From: Vitellaria paradoxa
Lineage: Eukaryota > Streptophyta > Magnoliopsida > Ericales > Sapotaceae
Direction of reading: 5' to 3'
Assembly (NCBI GenBank): GCA_019916065.1
Contig: CM034242.1
Location: 14,446,823-14,510,822, forward strand
DNA: 64,000 nucleotides
Made by a program: the position numbers and the translations under genes. Below, in pieces: positions 24,640-37,094 of this stretch. Position 1 is the stretch's first letter. The number at the start of each line of letters is the position of its first letter. The notes beneath the pieces were generated by a model that did not search any database, was not told the origin of the DNA, and saw only the letters and a list, made by a program, of their open reading frames with translations.

Positions 24640-26200
24640 CATGCCATTTGATTTTTGAAGCTTTTTGTATCATTTACAATTTCATTGATTCGGCCACTAG
24701 AATGGTCTTTTTAAAGTACTGATACTAAACCAAATACTAGAGATTTTATTCTTTGAAGTTCTTTATTTAAAACTTTGTACTTTTCATTATTTTCTAGATT
24801 TTGAGATGACAAACCATTTGATTCCTTAACAATTGGAACCTTACCCATACACTGCACACTTTATCTTTCTTTTTTCTGGAGTCCTTTGACTTTAGAATAC
24901 ATATTATTATTCTAAAATGAGCAATCTTGTGAATATTCTAACTTTTGTGAAGTCTCATCCTCATTCATGCAATTTTTCAATTTTTCCTAAAAATATATAA
25001 AAACATGAATTACTTTAAAATGTGTAATGCAAGTTACTAAATGTAAGACATATTCCAATCAAACTTTACTTAATTCATGTTTCTACAAACTTAAACAAAA
25101 ACTATCTTTCTAAAAAATAAATTCTTAAATATTAGCATATCATTATTTATTCCACTGTCAAAAGGGAATGGGAATCTGATTGCCATCAAAACTAGTTAAC
25201 AAATTGAATTATAAAAAAAAAATTACAATATAATAAATACTTACAATTACTCAAGCTGCCTACTCATTCACAATACTCTTATCTTTGCATGTTTGAGTGT
25301 CAATATAATTTGGGCACAAGAAGGCATTACTCCCTTTTCTCTTATTTTCCTAGCATTACAAAGATATAGCTTAAATTAACTTATACATGACAATAACTGA
25401 TTTTTGTTATTTATAAAGAATAAAATTACAATAAACTCACCTTCTCTTTAATTAACCTAGGAAAGCGTTTTGTTTTGGTACAATGAACATCTTGTAGTTT
25501 GGTATGATTTTTCTTATTTATTTCACTAATTTCCTATAGTGAATGAAAATTCAAAAGAAAAGTTAATGAGATGAGATGATTTAAAAAACTCTTTTATCAT
25601 ACAATTTACATTTATTTTGTCAAAACACCAATGATGAACAAATATTGATCTTTATCTACTTGTATATTTGGAACATTTGCAACCATTTCCCCCTCAGGTT
25701 TACTCTCATCAAACCATTTTGACTTCAATTCATTTTTCCAATGTCTCTACTTCTCGTTTATATTTTCAACAAGTAATTTCTTTGTTTTCTTGATGAGTTC
25801 AGGCTCAAATAAAAACTTCTCTTACAATTTTAATATTCAATAAATTAAAGTATCTACAAATAAAAAAATTAAAAAATTTTAACTATAGAGATATTGTTGT
25901 ACAAACTTGAAGGTTACATACCTCCATTGTGTCCCACATAATATCTTTGAATTGCTTTAGCATTTCTTTCTATGATGTAAATTTGATAGGTGCATATTGA
26001 GACATTCTTACCACTATACCTATAAAATTTGTAAAAGTTTTACCTTATTCACTAATTGGTTGGCCTATATCATCAAGTCCAACAGCAATATGATCTCCTT
26101 CAGGCATATCCTAAATATCCAACAACATCATAGGATCTTGTATTTTTGGTTCAACTATCTATATATTGAATTCAATTCGAAGCATTAAAATTATTATAAT
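24640..26200 (-). pseudogene. Transposase_24-like (TNPA-type) CACTA protein relic
   Basis: Minus-strand pieces in order: GQPISE at about 26063 followed by a VVRMSQYAPIKFTS segment; FLFEPELIKKTKKLLVENIN (about 25820-25760); 'KSKWFDESKPEG' (about 25720); EISEINKKNHTKLQDVHCTK (about 25530-25475); QTCKDKSIVNE (about 25290); and a tail likely to form a coiled coil (about 24790-24650). This order fits the Transposase_24 family, the second protein of plant CACTA elements, which in En/Spm binds subterminal repeats. Several in-frame stops and probable introns; not functional as read. Confidence 0.65.
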
Positions 26201-28477
26201 ATTTAATGAATAAAAAATTGAGAAAACATTAATAAATATCTTATTGTTGATTTTGTACTTGAATTGCATATTTTAAGACACTTGCTAATTTTGTATTTGT
26301 GGTTAAAAATTTTTAGACTCTTCTAGTTGATTTTGTGCTTGTGACTGTGAATTCAATGAGGCACTTGATACAACATTCAAACATTTGTGTTTTGCCATCA
26401 AACTTAAGTAACACAGTGCTAAGTAAAATTATTATTGTCATAAATTAATAATATTTTAAATAATTAAATAATGAAACTAAGTTAAAATTAAAAATATATA
26501 TAATTAAAACGGAAGGAAAACTCACCATTTGATATGAACGTTAAATGCTGATAATTTTTGAATTTTTATGAATAAAATAATAATAACAATACTAAGAATA
26601 GAAATAATAAATGTCAAAATATTAAAAAAAATTAGCAATTATCTTTGTTATAGAAACAAATCTAATTAATTGAAGTTGTACACACCCAAAGAAATATAAG
26701 AAAATTATTTATAAAGAGCAAGTTTAGTAAATTAAATAAATAACCACCATGTTTAAGCCAATATAAAACTTAGGAGACAATTCATCCTCAATTATATTCT
26801 TGTTGCTACTTATGCTCCTGCAATAAATCCTAATAGTGTTTAGAGAAAATTATCCTCTTGATCAAGTTCATTTTTGCTATCACCTTTAAATTCTCTTTCC
26901 ATGTGTTGTGTAACATCTACTTCATCTTCATCATCAACTAGCCTCACCCAATCGAGATCATTATTGGCAATATCAAATGTGTATTCTAATCAGACTTGCC
27001 CATACCCTTCTATATCAGTAAATAGCTCATCGCCCAAATCATACATATCCCTTAGCTTTGCATGTATAATGACAAACTAGTCCTTTTTTTTTCTATTATT
27101 TTCAACATAGAATACTTTCTTAGCTTGTATTGTGAACATAAAAGGGTCATTACTAATGTCATCACCTGTATGATGTAAATATGAGAGATTCACTAACTTG
27201 AATCCAAAATCATCTGTTTTGCACCCACTATAAATATCTACCCAATCACATTTACATAACACATGCTTGTATTTTCCAGAGTAGTTTAATTGTACGATGT
27301 CTATCAATATTCTATAGTAATTAATTTCACTCTCAACAGGGTTTCTATCCCTTATGCTAGCATAGCTCATTGTTTTAAGAGTAACAACCACCCCACTATT
27401 TTGAGTTTTTAAGTATCTCTCATGTTGTTTTGTATGAAACCTAAATCTATTGACAATATAACTTGGGAATTTTCTAAATACCTCAAATGGATCATGAGCA
27501 AACCATCTAACTTCATCAGTGACTTATTCATTTTGTTCATCTTCTAAACGTGCAACAATAAAATTTCAAATAAGTTAGCATAGTCTAAAATGAATGTGCA
27601 AAAATCATAAAAAAAAAAATGCTCACCCTATCATGAAACCATTCATGAAATTGTTGACTTTGAATTTTCTCAAATTTATACTAAGGTAAGCGACGTGATC
27701 TATTCTATATCTTAATAAATGCAGTGTTCCTTATATTCAAAATTACAAATAAAATAAAATAAAAATCAAATTCAAAGATAACTTAAATTAATAAGAATAA
27801 AACATACTTAGTCTTAAAAAATAGAATGAGTGGGTTAGAGTTGAAAAGAACATATCGATATGCTTACATTAGTGTCATATTGTCAAGAACAATACATTGC
27901 ACCATTTTTCATTTTCTAACATTAAATCTACTTTGATTTCTCTTTCCTAAAGTTCGACCAGAGTATTTAAAATAATACTTCTACATCCAAATAAGCATTA
28001 GTATCCTCATCATTTCTTATAGGTCAATTAAATCTACTTTCAACTCTTGATAAATATCGATAACAAAAAGTCAAGCATTCATTTGCCAAATATCCTTCTA
28101 CAATTGAGCCCTCTGGATGTACTATATTACGCATGAATGATTTTAATGTTTGTAGATATCCAAATACAAACATTTTGAATATCAAAAGGATACTTATAAA
28201 ACTAATATGTAAAATAAAAATAAATACTATATGTTACCTCTCAACAGGGTATATCCATTGATAATATAGTAGGCCACCAAGAATAGTTTCAGAGGCCAAA
28301 TGAATAACCAAATGTAGTACAATAATGAAAAATGATGGGACAAAATTTTTCTCTAGCTGACAAAGTATTATAGCAACTTGAGACTCCATGCATCTAAATT
28401 CATTTGCATCAGGAACTTTGAGCAAATTGATTTGAAAAAGTGGTACAAGTCAATTGTAACTAAGCTCACAGTGTTTG

Positions 28478-29706
28478 TAGCGATGAGACCGGGGCAGATC
28501 GGAGGCGGATATGGTAAACTCTAAATCCAAACTCCAAATTTTCCGTTTACCTTCAAATTTACCCCGAACTCCAAACAGATATTTTTTTGGACCTCCATCC
28601 CCGCTCTAAACGGAGAACGGATATATCCACGGATATCCAAAACTCCAAACTATTTGTTCACCTCCAAATCTGCCCAAATCTGCTCTTAAGTTGTATGTAA
28701 CCTATTACTACCAAATAAGTTGCATTCTCTATAGATTTTTAAAAAAATAATTTCCATTATAAAAAAAATATTGAATGTTTCGTGAAACATTTTAGCTAAG
28801 CTATTTCAAAAATCTATTTCTAGCGAACTCTTTTGAATATCAATATTGAAAAGTTTAGAAATATATTTTAGCTGAAAATGTTGAAAATTCAGAAGAAATA
28901 ATAAACTATTCAAAGTTCAAGAAAATAGTTACTTAATGAAACGGTAATCTTTTGTACTAAAAAGAGGAAAAAAATAAAATAAAATAAAATAGCAAATAAA
29001 ATATTTTAATTATTTTTTAAAATTTGTACCTAGATATTTTTTGAAATTGTATAAATTAATATAAATTTATAAAAATTATAGTTTCATAATTCTTGCAGTG
29101 AGTAAAAAATTTTAATTTTGTATGAATTTATATAATTTTGTAGAGTCCCAAATGTTATACCTTATAAAATTTTAAATTTACCTCTTTAAACTTTCTTAAT
29201 TTTTGCGTATAAAAGAAATAAATTGAATTTTTAAACTTCAATTTGCACAAAAGTAAAAAAAAAAAAAAATTTAATTTATAATTTATCTCCTAAACACACC
29301 CTAATTAATACAAAATAATGACAATTTTTGTTTTAAATTTATTTATTAATATTCATTTTAATTATAATAATAGTGAAGTTCAATAAGTTTATAGTATTAT
29401 GAATGTGAATATTATTTGTCATGGTATAATGACAATATTGTCATCATAGTTCCAAATGATTCGGGGCTGTTCGTATATTTTTTGAGACAAATCGGGACAG
29501 ATTGGAGCAGATTCGGATTGGATATCAGATTCGGGGCAGATTGAAGTGGAGGCAATCTCATCTCCATATCCGATCCAATATCCAAATTTTTTTTAAAAAT
29601 CAAATCCAAATCCGATCCAATCTCCAAAAGAAAATTCAAATTTCACATCTATTCGGATCGGATAACAGATCGGATTCGGACGGGTCGGCCGAGATGCCCA
29701 TCCCTA
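28478..29706. mobile_element. Non-autonomous hAT element with exact 8-bp target duplication
   Basis: Flanked by agtgtttg at 28470-28477 and 29707-29714. Ends are TAGCGATG and, as complement, TAGGGATG, the usual start of plant hAT elements. Both ends are rich in 'cggat/gatccg' segments; the middle is A/T-rich without a transposase frame. It inserted into the TNP2 coding sequence, between the catalytic part and DUF4218. Confidence 0.85.
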
Positions 29707-30426
29707 AGTGTTTGGCAAATACCCCCTTATTACTATTGGAAGAAGCTTCAGCATCAAAACATGATAATCATAACTTTTAACGCCTGTAATCTTACGTTGT
29801 TTAAGTTGAACACAACATGAAGTGTCTGATGAATGTTCATTTGGCAGTCTTATATCTTTTGGAACTTTCAAAAGGCATCTTTTTCTTTCAAAGTCATTTG
29901 GTAGCAAGCTTTAAGTAATAATTTGATATCCTTACTAGGTCATACCTTTGGATGAAGCACATTTCTTATACCCTAATTTGCTAGGTCACATCATGCATTG
30001 TAACTATCTTTTGTTTTACCTTCTTGATTCATCATCGTTCCGAGAAATATTATCACAAACATTCTTTTCTATATGCATGGCATCAAGATTATGACATGAA
30101 ATAATGAAATTGGATTACTTCATACATATCTATGGAGGCATATTGCACGGTATTAATATAACAGGCCAAATATTGTGTTGAACATGCATATTCTTAAAGG
30201 GACTAAATCCATTAGATGCCAATCCAAAACAAACTTTATAAGGATCACAGGAAAAATCAAGTAATTGATAGTTAAACACTTCCCAAGCTATTTAGTTTGT
30301 AGTATGTCTTAAACGTCCATCTGTAGAACATCGCTTGTGAGGCCATCTTATAGATGATGCAATCATAGAGTACATAAAAAGTCTTCTAAGTTATTACATA
30401 TTAATAGTGCTATTACACATATCGTT

Positions 30427-32269
30427 TGTCACGCCCCGGGTTTCACAACTTGAGTACGCGAACAAATAATACATATTACACCGTTCATTAACTAACTTTC
30501 CTGTTCCATATCAGAACCATACACACATACTATGGAGCAAAGAAAATAAAATAATTAAAGCTAAACCTTAAATTTAACTAAACCCAACCAATCTCAAGAA
30601 GAAAAAATAATAATAATAATAATTAACATTCACCTCAAAACAGAGGTTTGTCACAATCCACTCAAAAATAATTTCCTAGATTTTAAAACAATTACACAAA
30701 AAAATAATAAATAAAACTTTAATTCCTATGCTTAGAAGGTCCAGCATGTGTCTCAAATTCACTACCTGCATCACAAGCTGTAAGGGGTTTAGCACTAATA
30801 CCACGTGTGCTCAGAACCCTAATAATAATATAATAAATGCAGTATGCCCTAGCATGCTACTAAGTGAAACAAACACGCACAAGTAGCAATTTCAAACAAG
30901 AACTTAAATTTATTCATTTATCTCTCTTTGTTACAATTTATTTGTGTTTCAGTACCACGCTACACATCAAAGAAAAACAATTTAATTTCAAGGTACTGCT
31001 GCTTGGTTGTCTCATAGAAACAAGACCCAACCAATATACATCATTCATTGATGTCTGCTTGGTTGTCCCGTAGAAACAGGACCCAACTAATATACACCAT
31101 CCTTCGGTGTCTGCTTCCTAAGCTGAAACCTTAGGAATATAATACACCACCCTTAGGCATCTGCATCGTTCGTAGGTTACTAGCCTACTGGACTCGATTA
31201 CCACCCCCGCGCGGGTTTCGGGACTCTCAACCCTTGGGTACGTATACCCAATATTTTCAGTACCCCTCAATACAATTAAAATATAACGTCAAATTTCACT
31301 TCAATTTTACATTAATTAATTCCTTCTATGATTTCCACAATTTTACCAAAAAAAAAAATTTAGATAACAAAATAAAAGACCAACACGAGCTCACCGTTAA
31401 ACACGTCACGAACACATATCAAAACAATTCGTCATATTCAACAATTTCAAAACAGTACACTTTCAATTACTATCCATTCACTTATATATATATATATATG
31501 TATATACATAATACCACTTTTATTAAGTCAAACTGATTGTCCATATAATATACACGCATATATATATAATTAATTTAAAAAAAAAACCCACAATTACTGT
31601 CAACCTCAAACGAATCAATTCTTTTTTTTTATCAAGAAAACCATTACTTGTGAAACCTATTACCTATTCAATTATATACGGAATCAATGATTACTATTTA
31701 TTTACATACATATATATATATATATATATATAACAAATATCAAAGATCCTACTAGTGAACGTTTAACCATTACCAAAATTTATCTTTTCACGTCGAACGA
31801 GGTCACTAAAAGACAAACGACCATTTAATACAATATATATATTTTACACGCACATGCAAAGGCAATAAAGGTTCTGTCCCCTTACCTGGTTTGCTGCAAC
31901 AGACGAAATCTCGCAATTGAAGAAAAAAAAGTGAACTGCCAATCCCTTTCTTCTCCTCTCTCTCTCGATCTCTCTCTAGGGTTTCTAATTTTTTTTTTTT
32001 ATAAATACTGCAGTATATATATATAAATAGCAGAATTTAATTTTAACAAACGAAATTATTTACCTACTCCCCATAGGATTAGGAAAATTACACCCCTTCC
32101 CCAAAATTTTAAAATCTTTTCAAATATAACCCAAAATTAATATTTTTAAATACAACTTAAAATTAAATACCAAAATTATAAATTATTAAATTTAAATAAT
32201 GAAATAAATTCACTGAATAAATAAATATATATATAATAACTAAATTAAATGAAAAATCGGGTCATTACA
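30427..32269. mobile_element. Solo LTR of a gypsy-like retrotransposon, 1.84 kb
   Basis: Starts TGTCACGCCCCGGG and ends GGGTCATTACA, flanked by the exact 5-bp duplication tcgtt (30422-30426 and 32270-32274). A C/T-rich tract with 'ctctctctctcgatctctc' and a TATA-like tataaata lie near 31960-32005. No gag-pol. It sits in the TNP2 relic. A diverged copy of the same family lies at 46179-47960. Confidence 0.85.
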
Positions 32270-35200
32270 TCGTTAGTTGTCACTCCCTAATTATTAGTTG
32301 ATAATTCCTAATTTCTCTCCCATGGATTTTGTACATTGCCTTCTATAGAATATTAAAACCTTGTAAATAATATTGTGTAATCAGACAATTCCAATCAATG
32401 GAAAATGTAGATTCATTCACAATCTTACTAATCTATAACTCTTATCATAAGTTGTGGAATCAATGGAAACCAACGTAAGATCTTTGCTAGTATTTTCTTT
32501 CTTTGTCCAGAAACAAATTGTTCAATTGTTTAAGCATTTTCATTATTAGTTTTCCACCTTGAAAGATCACACGTATAACATGTTTCATCATTTGCCTTAC
32601 TCTTCCAATACAACATACAATTATTAGGAGAAGCATGAATCTTTTAATAGAATAAGCCTAAACCTGACGTAAGTTTTTTTTGTCTCATAAAGAGACTTTG
32701 GTAATAAATTACCATTTGGTAGTGCATCTTTTAGTAACTCTAGTAACATTGAGAATGATTCGTCACTCCATCCTTCAAGGCACTCTATATGATTTAAATG
32801 TACAATAAAGCATAACTTTGTATACGTCTTACAATTAGGATAGAGCTCATCTCCATTAGCCTTAACTAAATCAGAGAACATATCTAAATCATTTTGTTCC
32901 CTCAAATGTTGTGCTTGATGTTCTTCATTAAAAGGTTTGTGGTTTTCTCCATCTATATTAATATCTTGACTCTTATCACCTATAGGCATTAAATGAACTT
33001 CTTGTAGCAAGTCATACAAGTCATAATCAAACCCCTTATCAACATGAGTATCAAAAGTTGAAGTAGAAGCAAATGTTTCTTTAGGAAAAATGTAGTGAAT
33101 ATAACCTTCAAGGAAGCTATATTGAATTAGGTGTTAAAAAACATCTGCTCTCAAATGCTAATAAATATTAACACATCTCACACATGGACACAGAGATTTT
33201 TCCATCTCTTGCTGACCTCTTAAAAGTGTAATTGAGAAAACTTATGATCTCATTAATGTACTTCTCTTTCTGCTTTAAATCAATATTTATCCATTGATAT
33301 GATTTAATTGACACTGTGGATAATAAAAATATATATTAAAAATAAATATTAAATTGTACACATTAGAAGCATATGTAGTACACATACAAGGAATAGAAAT
33401 GCATAAATTTAAGTAATATATTTTATATGCTTAATGACAAAATTGAACATTTAAATAATACAAATAATAATATTTTTTTGTAAGAGAGAAAAAAAATAAA
33501 CCCATCTATAGTGATAACTTTATTTTCAAGAATGCCCAGCAAAGCATCAAAACTTATTTCTTTAATCCAAACAAGGATAACCTTGTTTACTTTGTCCATA
33601 ACAGAAAGTAAAATTATTCTATATTTTCAGAAACTAATCTGAGTTAGAGGACAAAAAGTTTCTCAAAGTCCAAGGAATAAAGAAGCATTCCCAACATGAA
33701 AAGGAGAATAGTTTTTTTCTTTTGAGAAGTTCCTACTATTGTTAAAAAAAAAAATTGATAATTTTTGATATATCTAGAATTGCAAACATACAAAGAGAAA
33801 TTCAGTCAAAATCAAAAGCACCAGTCCTAATCAGCTGAAATTAAATATTACTATAGTTTGTTATTGTTACATTTTAATAATGATAATAATAAAATATAAT
33901 TATTAATTAAAATTTTAATGTTATTATTATTAAGGTTTCCAAGGCTTAAAAAGTACGTACTAGCTATCCGTGTAGCTAAAGAATTAAACTAGCTATGAGA
34001 TTAACATATTCTAGGCTCAAAAATTGTAAAACAAATATCCATAGACATTACTAGGATGATATAGTGTTTTAGGCATAAAATAATAGTGTCTATAAAAATG
34101 TTAAAATGATATATAAAAACTAGAATTAAATTTACCTTTTATTGCTGATATTCCTATGTGGGGGTGACGAATATTATCTTCATATAATTTGATTTTATTT
34201 TATTTTTAAAACTACATAAACAATATAAATGGATTTAAATACTAATATTTTTTCTTTTTCACTTTTTAACCATATTATATAGAATGGAAGCATAAATTCC
34301 ACATCCTAATTAAATTTGGTCCTTTAACTTTAAATTAAAAAAAAAAAAAAAAGAAAAAAAACTTCCTATATGATTAGAAGTGCAGTGGAGCAGGGCACTT
34401 CAACAAATAATAATGAATGAAAAAATGTAATTATTTTATATGCACAATTAATCTAGTGAAACTCATGCCCACTTGTTAAAAAAAAAAACAAAGAAAGAAA
34501 AAAAAAAGAAAAAAATTTACAAACTACATTCTTAAAAGTAAATTATATTAGGACTAACTAGTGTAACAATCGAATATTCCTTTTCAGCTTGTATCTCTGA
34601 GAAAAATGATTCAAAAACTTCTTTTCTACTTGCATCTCCTAAAAAAATAAGAAAAAAAATGAAAACATTAATATACTTTCATTTTGTAAAATCAATGTCA
34701 ATCAAAATAATTGAGCAAAATACAGAAAATAAAAATAAGAATCACATCTTATATCATAAAAAATTAAGTAAAAACATATACGTACCTATATGTTATGCTT
34801 CGTAGATTAACCCAAAAAAAAAAAAAAAAGTAACCCTAAGGGTTTTGATTTTTAGAGCAACATGGGAATTGATAACCTAGAGTAATATGGAGCATGGGAA
34901 TTGGTAAACCAGAGTGATAGAGATAAGGAAGATAGTGGGATAGTGCAATGAAAGTAAGACAGCAGGAACGTGGAAATTGGTAACCCCCAATTTAAGTGTA
35001 ATGGATTAACATGAGGATCTTAAGTGGCAACTGATTAAATAAAAAACTTAAAATTGGGATTATACTTAACATTAAAAAAATAAGAATCAGCAAAAAATAC
35101 TAAGAATAAAACTGCCATTATATACTTTTATTTATTTAATAAGTTAAAAAAATGTTATGTCTTAAAGAAAATTTTGAACTAAATAAAAATAACTATTTGA

Positions 35201-35997
35201 CTAAAATTTATCATTTATTGACTAAATTAAATCACTAAATATCATTTGTTGCTGATTAAATCATAGAAATGTTTAAAGTTTTATTTGTCTTTATCTTGTT
35301 CTTTTTTTCTTTTAGCCAATATCTTAACTAGTTAATTTTGAATAGAATAATTTTATTATTACACATGTTTTTGCTAGCTAATCTTGTAGATGTCAAATGA
35401 AATCTTATTATATAGTTACTCACAATGCTTGGTATCAATATTATTAAATTATTTTAATGATTGACAGTTAATCTCATGTTATAGTATTTAATATTTATAT
35501 TAATTCACTTGAAAATTTTTTAAAAGATTATATTTAAATTAAATAAATATTCTTCATAACTAATATTGTTTTATAGAATTTAATATTTATACTAATTCAC
35601 TTGAAATTTTTTTTCAAAAGATTATGTTTAAATTAAATAAATTTTCTTTATATCATATTTAATAATAAAAAGGATAAGTATGATCCTTATTTCATTTAAA
35701 TAAGTTTATTTAATAAGAGTGTAAAAGTATAAGACTCCTAGTAATATAAGTATATTCATTATTATCATATATTTATTATTTATTTTTTGATTACTATATA
35801 TAAGAGTCCTATTTATTAAGGTATGTATATTCTTAATGTATACTAGTAGTGTTTGATAATAAATGATTAATACAATTTATTTTATTGAATAATTAAATAA
35901 GTTATATATCACAATGATAGCGCCGAGTGCCACAACTATAATGCCAAGTGTCACATGACAAGATTAAATTACCAAAATCATATTTCATAAATATGTG

Positions 35998-36032
<35 letters not shown>

Positions 36033-36195
36033 GGGTGCACAAAAAATCGAATAACTTGAAAACCGAACTCAACCATGTAGTTTGGGTAGGTTTGGGTTTG
36101 TACCAAAATCAGTTCAATTCTAGAGTAAAAAATTAACGATTTGATTCGATTTTAGGTTAAAGGTGAACTCAAACCAATCTGACCTACGTACACCC
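36033..36195. mobile_element. Possible short hAT-type MITE
   Basis: Begins gggtgcac and ends with the complement of gggtgtac; the interior 'aaaaccgaactcaacc' and 'caaaccaatctgacc' are partly complementary. It sits next to a (TA)n tract at 36001-36029, which hides any target duplication. Confidence 0.3.
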
Positions 36196-37094
36196 ATCTG
36201 GTGCAAATATAATCTCAATGAAATGGACTAAGTTAACTATATATATACTTGATTATATAAATTAATTTTGAAATTTACTAGTAATCAATACAAGAGTAGT
36301 ACAATCATGTTGAATTTGTATGATTTACAAATTTAATCAAATGTAATTAGTAGAGATTAAATTGCAAGAATTATTTTAGTAAATTCTCAATAAATGATAC
36401 TACAATCTTTAGAAATAAATATTAGTGAACATATAAATAATTATAATTTATTTATATATTATTATATTAAATTGATATAATTAATATTACAACTATAGGA
36501 ATAAATGTTCATACAATTTTAATATAAATATGTAAATATGTATACACCATCTAAACTAAAAAAAGTGTCAAAATTGAAAAATACATTTTTCTTCATTTGA
36601 ATAGTAAGAAAATATTTTTTGATTGGCACCATTCTATATCGATGGAATTAAGAAGTTCGTTGGCATATGTCCAACTTATATAGACGAATTTTTTTACCAT
36701 TAGTAAATGTTATACCAATAGTAATAGTATTAATATTCCATTAACATATGTTATATCCTATAAAAATGTTATCACACTCTGTTAGTATATAGTGTATTCT
36801 TTATTAACACAAATTTTAAATTGCATTGGTGTAAAATCTATTTATAGTAATGTTTTTGTAACCATTAGTAAAGGTAATGCCAACAGTTTTGGATTAATCA
36901 TACTGTTTGTATATGATACAATATATAGAGATAGATAAACTTCGTCTGTTACTATAAATCATACTAATAGTGACAACTAATATTTTCCATTAACATTAAT
37001 GACAAGTTTTTAATTGTTAGTAAAAGTAAAATATAGTGATGGATTTTTGTTGGTCACAAAAAATTCTGTCACTATAATTCATTTTCTTGTAGTG

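Larger units (their letters stand above)
26870..33310 (-). pseudogene. TNP2-like CACTA transposase, broken by two insertions
   Basis: Minus strand. Transpos_assoc-type N-terminus at about 33300-33050; an open stretch at 33019-32624 containing 'LYPNCKTYTK' and 'FSMLLELLKDALPNGN'; 'KIHASPNNCMLYWKSK' continuing to about 32400; the catalytic Transposase_21 region with 'GLASNGFSPFKN' at about 30250-30190 and LDAMHIEKNV near 30080; 29907-29715; DUF4218 at 28469-28235 (LASETILGG); DUF4216 at 27391-27077 ('CDWVDIYSG'). The solo LTR (30427-32269) and the hAT element (28478-29706) interrupt it. Removing each insertion plus one target duplication restores the order of family motifs. In-frame stops show it was also decaying by point mutation. 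The family cuts and pastes CACTA termini. Confidence 0.8.
22431..37094. mobile_element. Composite CACTA (En/Spm) transposon
   Basis: The right end reads as the complement of CACTACAAGAAAATGAATTA (ends 37094). The left end at 22431 (TAGTACAAGAAAAGTAGATTA) aligns well with it for about 50 bases. Subterminal regions (22450-22640, 23470-24010, 36610-37080) are full of short motifs such as gacaa and ccattagtaa, as in CACTA elements. Inside are minus-strand relics of both En/Spm-type proteins. A second left-type end at 23468 (cattacaaaaaaaatgg) suggests two elements are merged. No matching 3-bp target duplication was seen. It is split by a hAT element and a solo LTR. Confidence 0.7.

Noticed and set aside
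29502..29780. 92-codon plus-strand frame at the hAT right end
   Set aside because: It reads through the repeated 'cggat/gatcc' terminal words of the hAT element into the transposase relic; not a gene.
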